Below, in pieces: positions 9,290 to 16,856 of a stretch of 64,000 bases of DNA. Source of the DNA: Cellulomonas aerilata (GTDB lineage Bacteria > Actinomycetota > Actinomycetes > Actinomycetales > Cellulomonadaceae); the NCBI RefSeq assembly GCF_007991755.1, contig NZ_BJYY01000010.1, positions 78,064-142,063 on the forward strand. Direction: 5' to 3'. The first letter of the stretch is position 1, and each line of letters opens with the position of its first letter. The position numbers and the translations under genes are program-made. The notes under the pieces were generated by a model. The model saw only the letters and a list, made by a program, of their open reading frames with translations, was not told the origin of the DNA and did no database searches.

Positions 9290-9541
9290 CACGCCCCCTG
9301 CTGCCGTAGCCCGCTGGCCCGGGCGTCGCCTTTCTAGCAGGTCGGTCGAGTCGACGTGGCTGCGGAGCGGTCCGGGTCGTGTCGTGCGCCCCGTCGAACG
9401 ACGCACGCATCAGACCCGGACGTGCCCGGAAAGCGGCCCATGGTCGTCCGGGCAGTCGGCAGGGGTCCCCTCGCTCGCGTAGGAGCCCTTTCCCATCCGA
9501 CGCCTCGGAGGGGTCGCCGAATACGCGTCGCGCCTGCCGCA

Positions 9542-9577
9542 CGGATGCTCCTCACCCGTTCCGGTGAGGAGCATCCG
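9542..9577 (-). terminator. perfect 15-bp hairpin downstream of lsr2
   Basis: CGGATGCTCCTCACC pairs perfectly with GGTGAGGAGCATCCG across a six-base loop (CGTTCC). It begins 7 bases after the lsr2 stop. No U-run follows, as is usual for actinobacterial terminators. Confidence 0.75.
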
Positions 9578-9583
9578 GAGGTG

Positions 9584-9934
9584 TTACTTGCCGGAGTCGC
9601 GGAACCTCTGGATCACGTCGGCCGGGATCCGGCCACGCGCAGGAAGCTCGACGTTGTTGGACTGGGCCCATGCGCGCACAGCCTTCGGGTCGTAGTCGCG
9701 GCTCGCCTTGCCGCCGCGCGAAGGTGTCGCGGCAGCAGCACGGCGTCCGCCGACCTTGCGGGCATGCGTCACGTACGTGTCGAGCGCCTGGGCGAACTTG
9801 TCCGCCTGCTTCTCGGCCAGATCGATCTCGTACTCGACACCATCCACGGCGAACGTCACCGTGCGGCCCTTGCCGTCCTCGATCGCCTCCCCCGTGATGT
9901 CATCGATAAGTTGGACAGTTGTCTTCTGCGCCAT
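9584..9934 (-). CDS. lsr2: Lsr2, nucleoid-associated xenogeneic silencer
   Basis: A 116-residue Lsr2 protein, the actinobacterial counterpart of H-NS, which bridges DNA and silences AT-rich genes. The N-terminal dimerisation part reads AQKTTVQLIDDITGE and continues with GVEYEIDLAEKQADKF. The C-terminal DNA-binding part has YDPKAVRAWAQSNNVELPAR and the RGR minor-groove hook. The start MAQKTT matches the family start; an in-frame ATG 27 nt upstream would add nine residues and is less likely. A strong hairpin follows the stop. It stands alone, with more than 500 bp of empty DNA upstream holding an imperfect palindrome at 10138. Confidence 0.96.
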   Translation of the reverse strand: MAQKTTVQLIDDITGEAIEDGKGRTVTFAVDGVEYEIDLAEKQADKFAQALDTYVTHARKVGGRRAAAATPSRGGKASRDYDPKAVRAWAQSNNVELPARGRIPADVIQRFRDSGK

Positions 9935-10456
9935 GACCTGCTCCCGCTCTCTCTCGTCCACTTCGATCGGCGTCCAACATATCGCGGGATACGCGCGCCG
10001 ACTACCGGATGTCGGCGAGGAGCCTGATCACTAGGTCGCGACTTCGCAGCTCTGAGCGGTCCTCGGTCATCACGTCCACGCCCTACATCCTCGACGTGGA
10101 GCCGTGGATCCCGACCCCGTTGCACCTGCCCTTCGCGGATATCTCGCGCGATATCGCGGCAGGACCCGTCGCCATGCCCAGTCCGATCTGCGTGCCTGGG
10201 TGCCAGGAACGCGGCTCCGAACCGATGGCCGCCAGGCGGCCACGCATCGTGGTCGACATACGGTCGATGCACGACACCCGCGGTGACACGGCGTCGTCGG
10301 TGCCCGCAGGAGGTCGGTCGTAGCCGGCTGCTACCGCACCCACACCGGGCGTCACCACCATGCTCGACGCCTGCGTCGACCTACGAGTCGGGACGGTGCG
10401 AAGCCGCTCCCCTCAGGGACCCCGGTTCGCTGACGGCGGGCACGACCCGCGCGGTC
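9935..10456. other. intergenic stretch upstream of lsr2
   Basis: These 522 bp contain no credible gene. The notable element is the 18-bp near-palindrome at 10138-10155. The end next to lsr2 is somewhat AT-richer (ATATGTTGGAC on the minus strand), which suits a promoter, but I cannot assign exact -35 and -10 boxes. Confidence 0.5.
10138..10155. promoter_or_regulatory. 18-bp near-perfect palindrome, possible operator
   Basis: GATATCTCGCGCGATATC is palindromic except for one base pair near the centre. It lies about 200 bp upstream of lsr2 in DNA without genes, so it may be a regulator binding site. The regulator is unknown. Confidence 0.35.
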
Positions 10457-10786
10457 TCACGCGTGCGGTTGATCGAAGACGTAGAAGACGTTGTCGCCCG
10501 GCGCACAGAACCCGGCAACCGATCCGCCGGGAATCTCGTACGTGGCGACCAGGATGGCGATGCCCGGGTGCTCCGAGATCCACGCGTCCAGGTCGTCCAC
10601 CAGGTACATCGGGCCTGCCGGCTGCTTGGTCGTGGACAGCATGACCTGAGCCGACCGATCGGGAAGCCAGAACGCCACCGTGTCATCGCCGTCTCGCCAG
10701 GCTTCCTCGAACTGGAGGTCCTCGCGGTGGAAAGCGACCGCCTCGGCGAGGTCCGGCACGGGCTGGTAGATGAACCGCAGCTTCAT
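10457..10786 (-). CDS. VOC (glyoxalase/bleomycin-resistance fold) family protein
   Basis: A 109-residue single-module VOC protein. It opens MKLRFIYQPVPDLAEAVAFH, the beta strand plus helix typical of the fold, has a central FWLPDRSAQVMLS strand and closes with GGSVAGFCAPGDNVFYVFDQ, matching the usual DPDGN-type end. A metal-binding or substrate role is possible, but the key His/Glu set is not clear. The start MKLRF follows GGGGTGTCG, a weak ribosome site. A TAGGGT -10 box at 10880-10885 on this strand is a likely promoter. Substrate unknown. Confidence 0.75.
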   Translation of the reverse strand: MKLRFIYQPVPDLAEAVAFHREDLQFEEAWRDGDDTVAFWLPDRSAQVMLSTTKQPAGPMYLVDDLDAWISEHPGIAILVATYEIPGGSVAGFCAPGDNVFYVFDQPHA

Positions 10787-11218
10787 CGACACCCCTCTGG
10801 TCGCGCGACCATACGGACGCGACACGACGGATCAGCGCAGCCGACCACGAGCTGATCGACTCTCGGGACCGTGCTTCGGACCCTAACGTCGGCCCCGTCG
10901 CCAGTGCACGCATATGCCCCGTCCGTGTGAGCCGGGGGGCGCTCGGGTCCCTCGCTGTCGACGCCGATCCAGACCGATATCCCTGCCGCTGTGGGAATCG
11001 ACTGGGAGCGGCACGCGGCCACGGCGGCGGAAGCGCTCCAGCGGCCCGCCAAGCGTCCGGACGAGGAATACACGTCCGTCGGCTGGCTCGATGCTGGCAC
11101 GGCACGCCAGCCCAGGGGCAGTATCACGCCGGCCTTTCCGGACTCCTATGCCGCGGCGGTCCAGGACATGCCGTGCACGTCGGACTGGCGAAAACGGACC
11201 GCGGGTTCGTGCCGAGTC
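10787..11218. other. intergenic stretch with a promoter and a doubtful small frame
   Basis: It holds the TAGGGT box (10880-10885, minus strand) of the VOC gene. A plus-strand frame from GTG 10991 (GIDWERHAATAAEALQRPA) looks protein-like at first but runs into the convergent membrane protein gene and has no ribosome binding site, so I do not call it a gene. Confidence 0.4.
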
Positions 11219-11881
11219 TCATCGACTCCCGGCGACGCCGTGGGACGACGCGGGCTCGCCTGTGCTCACCGTCGCTGAGCGGACGCCGACCGCAAGTGCG
11301 GCCACCTCCACGCCGTACCCGACGAGGCTGCCGTGCGGGAAGTAGGAGAAGACAGCGGTGCCGGCCACGATCACGACGGGGGTCGCCGCGAGCAGCGCCG
11401 CCCACCACACCGGGACCCGATGCCGGCGGTAGGCGAGCACTCCCGCCACTGCGCCGCACACGCAGACGGCCAGCAGGAGCGGGATCTCGGCGCCCCAGAA
11501 GAGGTCCCATGGGTCACCGAGGCCAACCCCGCCGTAGCTCATCAGCGACGCCGGCGCACCGAGCAGCGTCGACCATGCCAGCACCGCGGTGGATCGCCCG
11601 ACTGCCTGCGAGGCGCGGAGCAGAGGCACACCGATGAGGATGAACGAGGGGGCGATCAGGAGACCGAACAGGACGTAGTGGTCGCGGATCCCCGCTGCGG
11701 CTCCGGCGGCCCGGATCAGGTCGAACGACTCAGCGCCCTCCAGACGCCGAGCCCAGCCCGGGGCCGCGTCTCCGTCCCAGGTCACGACCTGCGGCGGTAG
11801 CAGGAAGGCAGCCCAGACGGAACCCGCGAGCGCCATGGTGACCGGCGCCCGAGCGGACGGGGACGTCCTCGGCGGGTCCAT
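11219..11881 (-). CDS. hypothetical membrane protein with about six segments
   Basis: A 220-residue membrane protein that I do not recognise. Hydrophobic segments include LAGSVWAAFLLPPQVVTW, HYVLFGLLIAPSFILIGVPL, STAVLAWSTLLGAPASLMSY, IPLLLAVCVCGAVAGVLAY and WWAALLAATPVVIVAGTAVF. The loop between the first two is soluble and faces one side (about 45 residues). No catalytic motif is visible. The ATG at 11881 is used; an in-frame ATG 15 codons later (MALAGSVWAAF) is a real alternative and would start the protein right at the first membrane segment. Confidence 0.6.
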   Translation of the reverse strand: MDPPRTSPSARAPVTMALAGSVWAAFLLPPQVVTWDGDAAPGWARRLEGAESFDLIRAAGAAAGIRDHYVLFGLLIAPSFILIGVPLLRASQAVGRSTAVLAWSTLLGAPASLMSYGGVGLGDPWDLFWGAEIPLLLAVCVCGAVAGVLAYRRHRVPVWWAALLAATPVVIVAGTAVFSYFPHGSLVGYGVEVAALAVGVRSATVSTGEPASSHGVAGSR

Positions 11882-11920
11882 GACTCACGATCCCGCCGAT
11901 CGACTGCGGCCACCATCCCC

Positions 11921-11960
11921 GTATGCCCGAATGTCCGTATGTCCGTATGTCCGTATGCCG
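11921..11960. repeat. five tandem copies of an 8-bp unit
   Basis: Units read GTATGCCC, GAATGTCC, GTATGTCC, GTATGTCC, GTATGCCG. They lie in the 96-bp gap between the membrane protein start and the 3' end of the reductase gene, so they do not affect a protein. Confidence 0.85.
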
Positions 11961-11977
11961 GGCCGTGACGGACGGCG

Positions 11978-12571
11978 TCACGGGCGAGGTGCCGGGCCGC
12001 TCCGGATGCGCTGGTACGTCAGCAGGACGACCCCGAGGTCGAAGGGGCGGACGTCCTGCAGCGCCCACGAGCGCGGCGTGAAGTGGCCGTCGAGCACCGC
12101 GGTGCCGGCTCCCGCCGTGACGGGGTTGAGCTTGAGCACGAGGCGGTCGATCTCGTCGGCCAGGACACCGGCGAGCGTGCCGCCGCCACACAGCCAGATG
12201 TCCCCTCCCGGTTCGCCCTTCAGCGTCCGCACGAACGGCACCGGGTCGGTGGCCACCACCGTGACGTCGGGGTGGGCGGCCGGGTCGAGGGTCCGCGAGA
12301 ACACGATCTGCCGCAGGTGGGCATACGGCGACGTGACGCCTTCCGCGAGAGCCACGTCGTACGTGGCCCGTCCCATGACGACCGTGTCCCACCGGGACCG
12401 GGTCGGTCTCGCCCCGGTGGCGCCGTGCAGGTGGCTGGGTACCGCATCGGCCCAGTCCGCGACCATGTGGCGCCCGTAGTCGTCGTCGTGCGCGAAGAAG
12501 TCGGTCGCGCCCGACGGGGAAGCGATGCGCCCGTCCAGCGTGACGGCCACGAAGTAGACCAGTGAGCGCAT
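11978..12571 (-). CDS. RibD C-terminal / dihydrofolate reductase-like protein
   Basis: A 197-residue protein of the RibD_C/DHFR-like superfamily, expected to bind NADPH. It begins MRSLVYFVAVTLDGRIA, the common family start, has WDTVVMGRATYDVAL, then IVFSRTL, and near the end GGDIWLCGGGTLAGVLAD, the glycine-rich nucleotide-binding turn. A well placed GGAGG precedes the ATG. Such stand-alone proteins are often called dihydrofolate reductase family proteins, yet few have proven DHFR activity; a flavin- or pterin-like substrate is possible. No operon partner is evident. Confidence 0.88.
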   Translation of the reverse strand: MRSLVYFVAVTLDGRIASPSGATDFFAHDDDYGRHMVADWADAVPSHLHGATGARPTRSRWDTVVMGRATYDVALAEGVTSPYAHLRQIVFSRTLDPAAHPDVTVVATDPVPFVRTLKGEPGGDIWLCGGGTLAGVLADEIDRLVLKLNPVTAGAGTAVLDGHFTPRSWALQDVRPFDLGVVLLTYQRIRSGPAPRP

Positions 12572-12766
12572 GCCACCTCCAGCAGTCGACGCTTCGTCCC
12601 GGTGCCCTGGCTCGACACCCGGGACCGAACGTACGGGCCCCGTGCCGTCGGCAGTGCCACGGCGACGAACGTGAGCAGGGGTCGCAGCCTCCCGTCCTCC
12701 CCGGCGGGCGGACGGGGGGCCGCGCGGGGGCCGGGGGTGTCGACCGGTGCCGGGGCGGCGTGGCGC

Positions 12767-14056
12767 TCATCGGTCGTGCCTCTCCGCGGACGCGGGTGCG
12801 GGGTGCCGGGTGCGGGACGGCGTCGTCGGTGCGGGCGCGGGGCGCCGGGTGCGCGACGGCGTCGTCGGGGCGAGCCCGACGAGCGCCGCGTCCGCCGTCA
12901 TCCGACGGACGAGGGGGCCGACGCGCCCCACGCCGCGCAGCGCGACGGCGCGGGCGGCACCGGCGCGCGGCGACGTGACGGCCATGGCCCGGAAGGTGCG
13001 GGCGTTGGACCGCTGGACGGTCCGGGACACCCGCCGCTGCGCGGACTCGTACGCCTGGGCCGCGGCAGGCCAGCTCGCCGGACTCCGGACGGCGCCGGCG
13101 AGGTGGTCGGAGAGCCGCCACGCGCCCAGCACGCCGACCTGCATGCCGGCGCCGGCCGACGGGCCCATCGCGTGCGCGGCGTCGCCGGCCAGGGCCCACC
13201 GGCCGGCGGTGTACGCGTCGGCCTGGCCCTGCCCGAGGCGGAAGGCGCTCGCCCACAGGAGCCGGCGGGCGACGGTCCCCGCGCGCGCCCGGTCCAGCTG
13301 CTCGGCGACGAGCTCCGGTGAGGTGGCGACCGCCCGGGTCTCGTCGGCGTCGACCCGGTACACCAGGCGCCACCGGTGGGGGGCGAAGCAGAACGCGCCC
13401 AGCGGCCGGGACGCGTCCAGGGCGATCCAGGAGCGGTCCGGGCCCCAGGGGTCGTCGTCGAGCTCGAGGTCCGCCACGACGCTGTCCATGCCGTAGTCCC
13501 GGAACCGGCTCCCGACGCCGAGCATGCCGGCGACCCCGCCCCGGGTGCTCCCGGCTCCGTCGCAGGCGACGCCGAAGGCGGCCGTCACGGACGTGTCCGT
13601 GCCGTCGGATCCGCGCAGGACCGCTGCCACGCCGTCGGGCCGGGACTCCACCGCGACCACGCGCACGTCCCGCCGCACGACCGTCCGACCGGTGGCCGAG
13701 GCTGCGGCCTCCAGCACCTCCTCGGTGTCGTGCTGCGGGAGGTTGAGCGTGCAGCGGTGCGGGTGGTCGAGCGCGGTCATGTCGAGCCGGAGGAGGGTCG
13801 CGCCGCCGGGCCGTGCCAGGAAGTCGTGGTGGCGGCGGACGACGGCGCGGTCGCGGAGGTCGCCGGTGACGCCCAGGGCGTCGGCGGCGAGCAGTCCCTC
13901 GGGCATCCACGTGATGGCCCGGGACTCGTCACGAGGAGTCGGCGTGGACCTGCGCTCGACGACGACCGAGGTGACACCACGGCGGCCCAGGAAGGCGGCG
14001 AGGGCCAGCCCCACCGGCCCTGCCCCGACGACGAGGACGTCGGTGTGCTCGTGCAT
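12767..14056 (-). CDS. FAD-dependent aromatic-ring monooxygenase
   Basis: A 429-residue flavoprotein of the group A monooxygenase (PHBH-like) family. The Rossmann motif is VVGAGPVGLALAAFLGRRG, the DG motif is ACDGAGSTR, and the GD motif is ALAGDAAHAMGPSAGAGMQ. It should hydroxylate an aromatic or polyketide substrate with NAD(P)H and oxygen. The start MHEHTDVLVVG is chosen because GAGGCG precedes it at a fit distance and it places the Rossmann strand normally. The last 30 residues are unusual: PTTPSRTRRPAPA is repeated once with a single change, encoded by a 39-bp duplication. It diverges from the glycosyltransferase gene. Substrate unknown. Confidence 0.9.
   Translation of the reverse strand: MHEHTDVLVVGAGPVGLALAAFLGRRGVTSVVVERRSTPTPRDESRAITWMPEGLLAADALGVTGDLRDRAVVRRHHDFLARPGGATLLRLDMTALDHPHRCTLNLPQHDTEEVLEAAASATGRTVVRRDVRVVAVESRPDGVAAVLRGSDGTDTSVTAAFGVACDGAGSTRGGVAGMLGVGSRFRDYGMDSVVADLELDDDPWGPDRSWIALDASRPLGAFCFAPHRWRLVYRVDADETRAVATSPELVAEQLDRARAGTVARRLLWASAFRLGQGQADAYTAGRWALAGDAAHAMGPSAGAGMQVGVLGAWRLSDHLAGAVRSPASWPAAAQAYESAQRRVSRTVQRSNARTFRAMAVTSPRAGAARAVALRGVGRVGPLVRRMTADAALVGLAPTTPSRTRRPAPAPTTPSRTRHPAPASAERHDR
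12792..12869. repeat. 39-bp tandem duplication inside the monooxygenase C-terminus
   Basis: Two 39-bp units differ at a few positions and encode the doubled tail PTTPSRTR(R/H)PAPA. It is in frame, so the reading frame is kept. Confidence 0.8.
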
Positions 14057-14259
14057 GGTGAGGCGCTCCCCTCGTGCGGCTGGTGCTGGTACCACCCCCA
14101 CGCTCCCGCCGCAGCGGACACCGCTCCACCGTCAGCGCTCGCACACTGCCCGCACACTGCGCCGTGCGAGCCCGCTCCCGGGCGGCGTCCGGCTGGCGCG
14201 CGGGTGGCAGGATCCGGCACCGGAGCACCAGCTCCGGGTCGTCGCAGGAGGGGCACAGC

Positions 14260-16122
14260 GTGGGTCCGAAGGTCGCAGTCGTGATGCCCGTGCACGACCA
14301 GGAGGCATGGCTGCCCGGCGCGCTGTCCAGCCTGCTCGCCCAGACGTTCACCGACTGGGAGTGCGTCGTCGTCGACGACGGCTCGCCGGGGGACGTCCGG
14401 GCGGCGGTCGAGGGCACCACGGACGACCCGCGGGTCCGTCTCGTGCGGCACGGCTCCAACCGGGGGCTCGGAGCCGCCCTCAACACCGGCGTGGCGGCGA
14501 GCACCGCGCCCTACGTGACCTACCTGCCGGCCGACGACGTCATGCACGCCGGCCACCTCTCGACCCTCGTCGCGGCGCTCGACACGCATCCCGAGGCGCC
14601 GCTGGCCGTGGCGGGGGTCCGGCACCACACCGACCAGCGCTCCCCTGGACGCATCGACGGCGAGCCGCTGCAGCTCGTGCAGGTGCTGCACCGGCGGACC
14701 GGGCACCGCTGGCTCGAGCGATCGGAGCTGACGACCGACCACCTGGGATGGATGCTCTGGGACCGCCTGCTGGAGGACGGCGCCGCCGTGGAGACCGGCC
14801 AGGTCACGTGCACCTGGACCGCGCACCCGGGGCAACGGCACAAGGTCCTGCGCGAGCCGCCCGGGGGGCTCAACGTCTACCGCACCCGGTACGCGGTCGC
14901 CGACCCGCTGCGGCTGCAGAGCAGCGTGGGGAGCCTGCACGACGAGGTGGAGCACTACCGCCGGTTCCGGGAGCGCCCGGCGGTGCCGCGCGGCGCCGAC
15001 GGACTGCGGATCCTGCTGGTCGGTGAGCTGGCCTTCAACCCCGAGCGGATCCTGACGCTGGCCGAGCGGGGCCACGAGCTGCACGGCCTGTGGACGGACA
15101 CGCCGGTCTGGTACAACACGGTCGGTCCGCTCCCGTTCGGGCACGTGCACGACGTCGACCGAACGAACTGGCGCGACGCCGTGCGCCGCCTGCAGCCGGA
15201 CGTCGTGTACGCGCTGCTGAACTGGCAGGCGGTGCCCTTCGCCCGTGAGGTGCTGCGCGCGGACCTGGGGGTGCCCTTCGTCTGGCACCTGAAGGAAGGG
15301 CCGACCGACGCACGGTTCCGCGGCTGCTGGCCGGAGCTCGTCGACCTGCACACCGGGTCGGACGCCGTGGTGTACTCCAGCCCCGAGCTGCAGGAGTGGT
15401 TCGAGGCCACGGTGCCTGCGGCCCGCGACCGGCCCACGCTGGTGATCGACGGGGACCTGCCCAAGGCCGAGTGGCACGTCGGCGAGCAGGCACCCCTGCT
15501 GTCAGCGACGGACGGCGACGTGCACACCGTCATCGCGGGGCGCCCGATGGGACCGTCACCCGAGGTGTTCGAGGTGCTCGCGCGGTCCGGGATCCACGTG
15601 CACGTGTACGGCAACAAGGTCCACGTGCAGATGCGGGACTGGGTGGAGCGCGTGCGCCGGGTCGCGCCGGACCACCTGCACCTGCACCCCCAGGTGCAGC
15701 AGGAGGACTGGGTCGCGGAGCTCTCCCGGTACGACGCCGGCTGGCTGCACGACTTCCGCAGCGACAACGGCGGCGACCTGCACGCCGCGACCTGGGACGA
15801 CCTGAACTACCCGGCGCGGATCGGGACCTACGCGGCGGCGGGTGTCCCGATGATCGCCCGCGCGGCGCCCGGGAGCGTCGTCGCGTCGCAGAACCTCATC
15901 CGCAGCCGCGACCTGGGGGTCCTGTGGGACCAGCCGGACGACCTCGTCGCCGCCCTGCGGGACGGCGGCAGGATGAGCCGCCTGCGCCGCAGCGTGTGGG
16001 CCCAGCGGGCCGACTTCACCTTCGACGCCCACGTCGAACCGCTGGTCGGGCTCTTCCGGCAGTGCATCGACGCCCGTCGACCACCGACGGGCGACGCAGC
16101 CACGCCGTCCCCGGTGCCGTGA
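14260..16122 (+). CDS. two-domain glycosyltransferase (GT2-like plus GT4-like)
   Basis: A 620-residue cytoplasmic protein with two glycosyltransferase-like halves. The first about 230 residues are a GT-A domain: KVAVVMPVHDQEAWLPGAL, ECVVVDDGSPG, NRGLGAALNTG and PADDVM (the DxD-like metal site). From about residue 240 a GT-B-like part starts (LRILLVGELAFNPERILTL) and ends with HLHPQVQQEDWVAEL and a donor-site region around DDLNYPARIGTYAAAGVPMI. The start is GTG with CAGGAGGGG 6-7 nt upstream. It is followed by a strong hairpin at 16173. A role in cell-wall or exopolysaccharide glycosylation is inferred; donor and acceptor are unknown. Confidence 0.85.
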   Translation: MGPKVAVVMPVHDQEAWLPGALSSLLAQTFTDWECVVVDDGSPGDVRAAVEGTTDDPRVRLVRHGSNRGLGAALNTGVAASTAPYVTYLPADDVMHAGHLSTLVAALDTHPEAPLAVAGVRHHTDQRSPGRIDGEPLQLVQVLHRRTGHRWLERSELTTDHLGWMLWDRLLEDGAAVETGQVTCTWTAHPGQRHKVLREPPGGLNVYRTRYAVADPLRLQSSVGSLHDEVEHYRRFRERPAVPRGADGLRILLVGELAFNPERILTLAERGHELHGLWTDTPVWYNTVGPLPFGHVHDVDRTNWRDAVRRLQPDVVYALLNWQAVPFAREVLRADLGVPFVWHLKEGPTDARFRGCWPELVDLHTGSDAVVYSSPELQEWFEATVPAARDRPTLVIDGDLPKAEWHVGEQAPLLSATDGDVHTVIAGRPMGPSPEVFEVLARSGIHVHVYGNKVHVQMRDWVERVRRVAPDHLHLHPQVQQEDWVAELSRYDAGWLHDFRSDNGGDLHAATWDDLNYPARIGTYAAAGVPMIARAAPGSVVASQNLIRSRDLGVLWDQPDDLVAALRDGGRMSRLRRSVWAQRADFTFDAHVEPLVGLFRQCIDARRPPTGDAATPSPVP

Positions 16123-16172
16123 CCGGTCGACGGGTACCCGGACCTCGCCCGGCGCCGTCGCCGGCCGGGCAG

Positions 16173-16196
16173 CCGGCACGGATGCACCCGTGCCGG
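16173..16196 (+). terminator. 9-bp perfect hairpin after the glycosyltransferase gene
   Basis: CCGGCACGG and CCGTGCCGG pair perfectly around the loop ATGCAC, about 50 nt after the stop. A second GC-rich inverted repeat lies just before it. No U-run. Confidence 0.6.
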
Positions 16197-16228
16197 TGCC
16201 GGTCACGCCCCTGAGGGAGGATGTCCGC

Positions 16229-16795
16229 GTGAGCACGAGCCGCGAGCCCCGCCGACCGGACGTCACGGAGGTCGAGCTCGTGGGCGGCGCCGAGGCGCTC
16301 ACGGTCGACCTGCACAGCCACGACGACCGATGGGCCGAGGTGTTCGGTGACCACCGGGACCGGATCCGCGACGCGCTCGCCCCGGCGGACGTGCGGATCG
16401 AGCACATCGGGTCCACGTCCGTCCCCGGACTGGCGGCGAAGCCGATCGTCGACATCGTGGTCACGGTCGACGACATCACCGCCGAGGAGGACTACCTCGA
16501 CGCGCTCCTGGCCGCCGGCTACGAGCTGCGGGTCCGCGAGCCGGGGCATCGGCTCGTGCGCACACCCGCCCGTGACGTCCAGGTGCACGTCGTCGGACGG
16601 GACGACCCTGCCGTGGACGACTACCTGCTCCTCCGCGACCGTCTGCGGTCCGACGCGGACGACCGTGCGCTCTACGAGGGCACCAAGAGGGCTCTGATCG
16701 GCAAGCGGTGGGACGACACGAACGACTACGCCGACGCGAAGACCGACGTCATCCTCGCGATCATGGCGCGAGCACGAGGAGCTCGCGGACGGTGA
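16229..16795 (+). CDS. GrpB family protein (nucleotidyltransferase-like fold)
   Basis: A 188-residue GrpB/UPF0157 protein. The diagnostic motif is HIGSTSVPGLAAKPIVDIVV, which belongs to the minimal nucleotidyltransferase fold: GST..P with an Asp two residues after the Ile. Further family parts are VHVVGRDDP and YEGTKRALIGKRWDDTNDYADAK. The GTG start is preceded by GGGAGGA at proper spacing. Some relatives are fused to CoaE (dephospho-CoA kinase); this one stands alone. The molecular function of free GrpB proteins is not settled, so only the family is claimed. Confidence 0.93.
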   Translation: MSTSREPRRPDVTEVELVGGAEALTVDLHSHDDRWAEVFGDHRDRIRDALAPADVRIEHIGSTSVPGLAAKPIVDIVVTVDDITAEEDYLDALLAAGYELRVREPGHRLVRTPARDVQVHVVGRDDPAVDDYLLLRDRLRSDADDRALYEGTKRALIGKRWDDTNDYADAKTDVILAIMARARGARGR

Positions 16796-16844
16796 GCACG
16801 CGCGGGCGGCGTCCGCTCGCCCGGCCCGCCTGCGCACCGGGGCC

Positions 16845-16850
16845 TAGGCT
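16845..16850 (+). promoter_or_regulatory. -10 box of a leaderless promoter
   Basis: TAGGCT lies 6 nt before the ATG at 16857 and no ribosome binding site is seen, so the mRNA likely starts at the ATG. Confidence 0.65.
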
Positions 16851-16856
16851 CGGCGC

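Noticed and set aside
10991..11278. Plus-strand frame starting GIDWERHAATAAEALQ
   Set aside because: Looks protein-like at first, but lacks a ribosome site and overlaps the opposite gene by 60 bp with loss of protein-like sequence.
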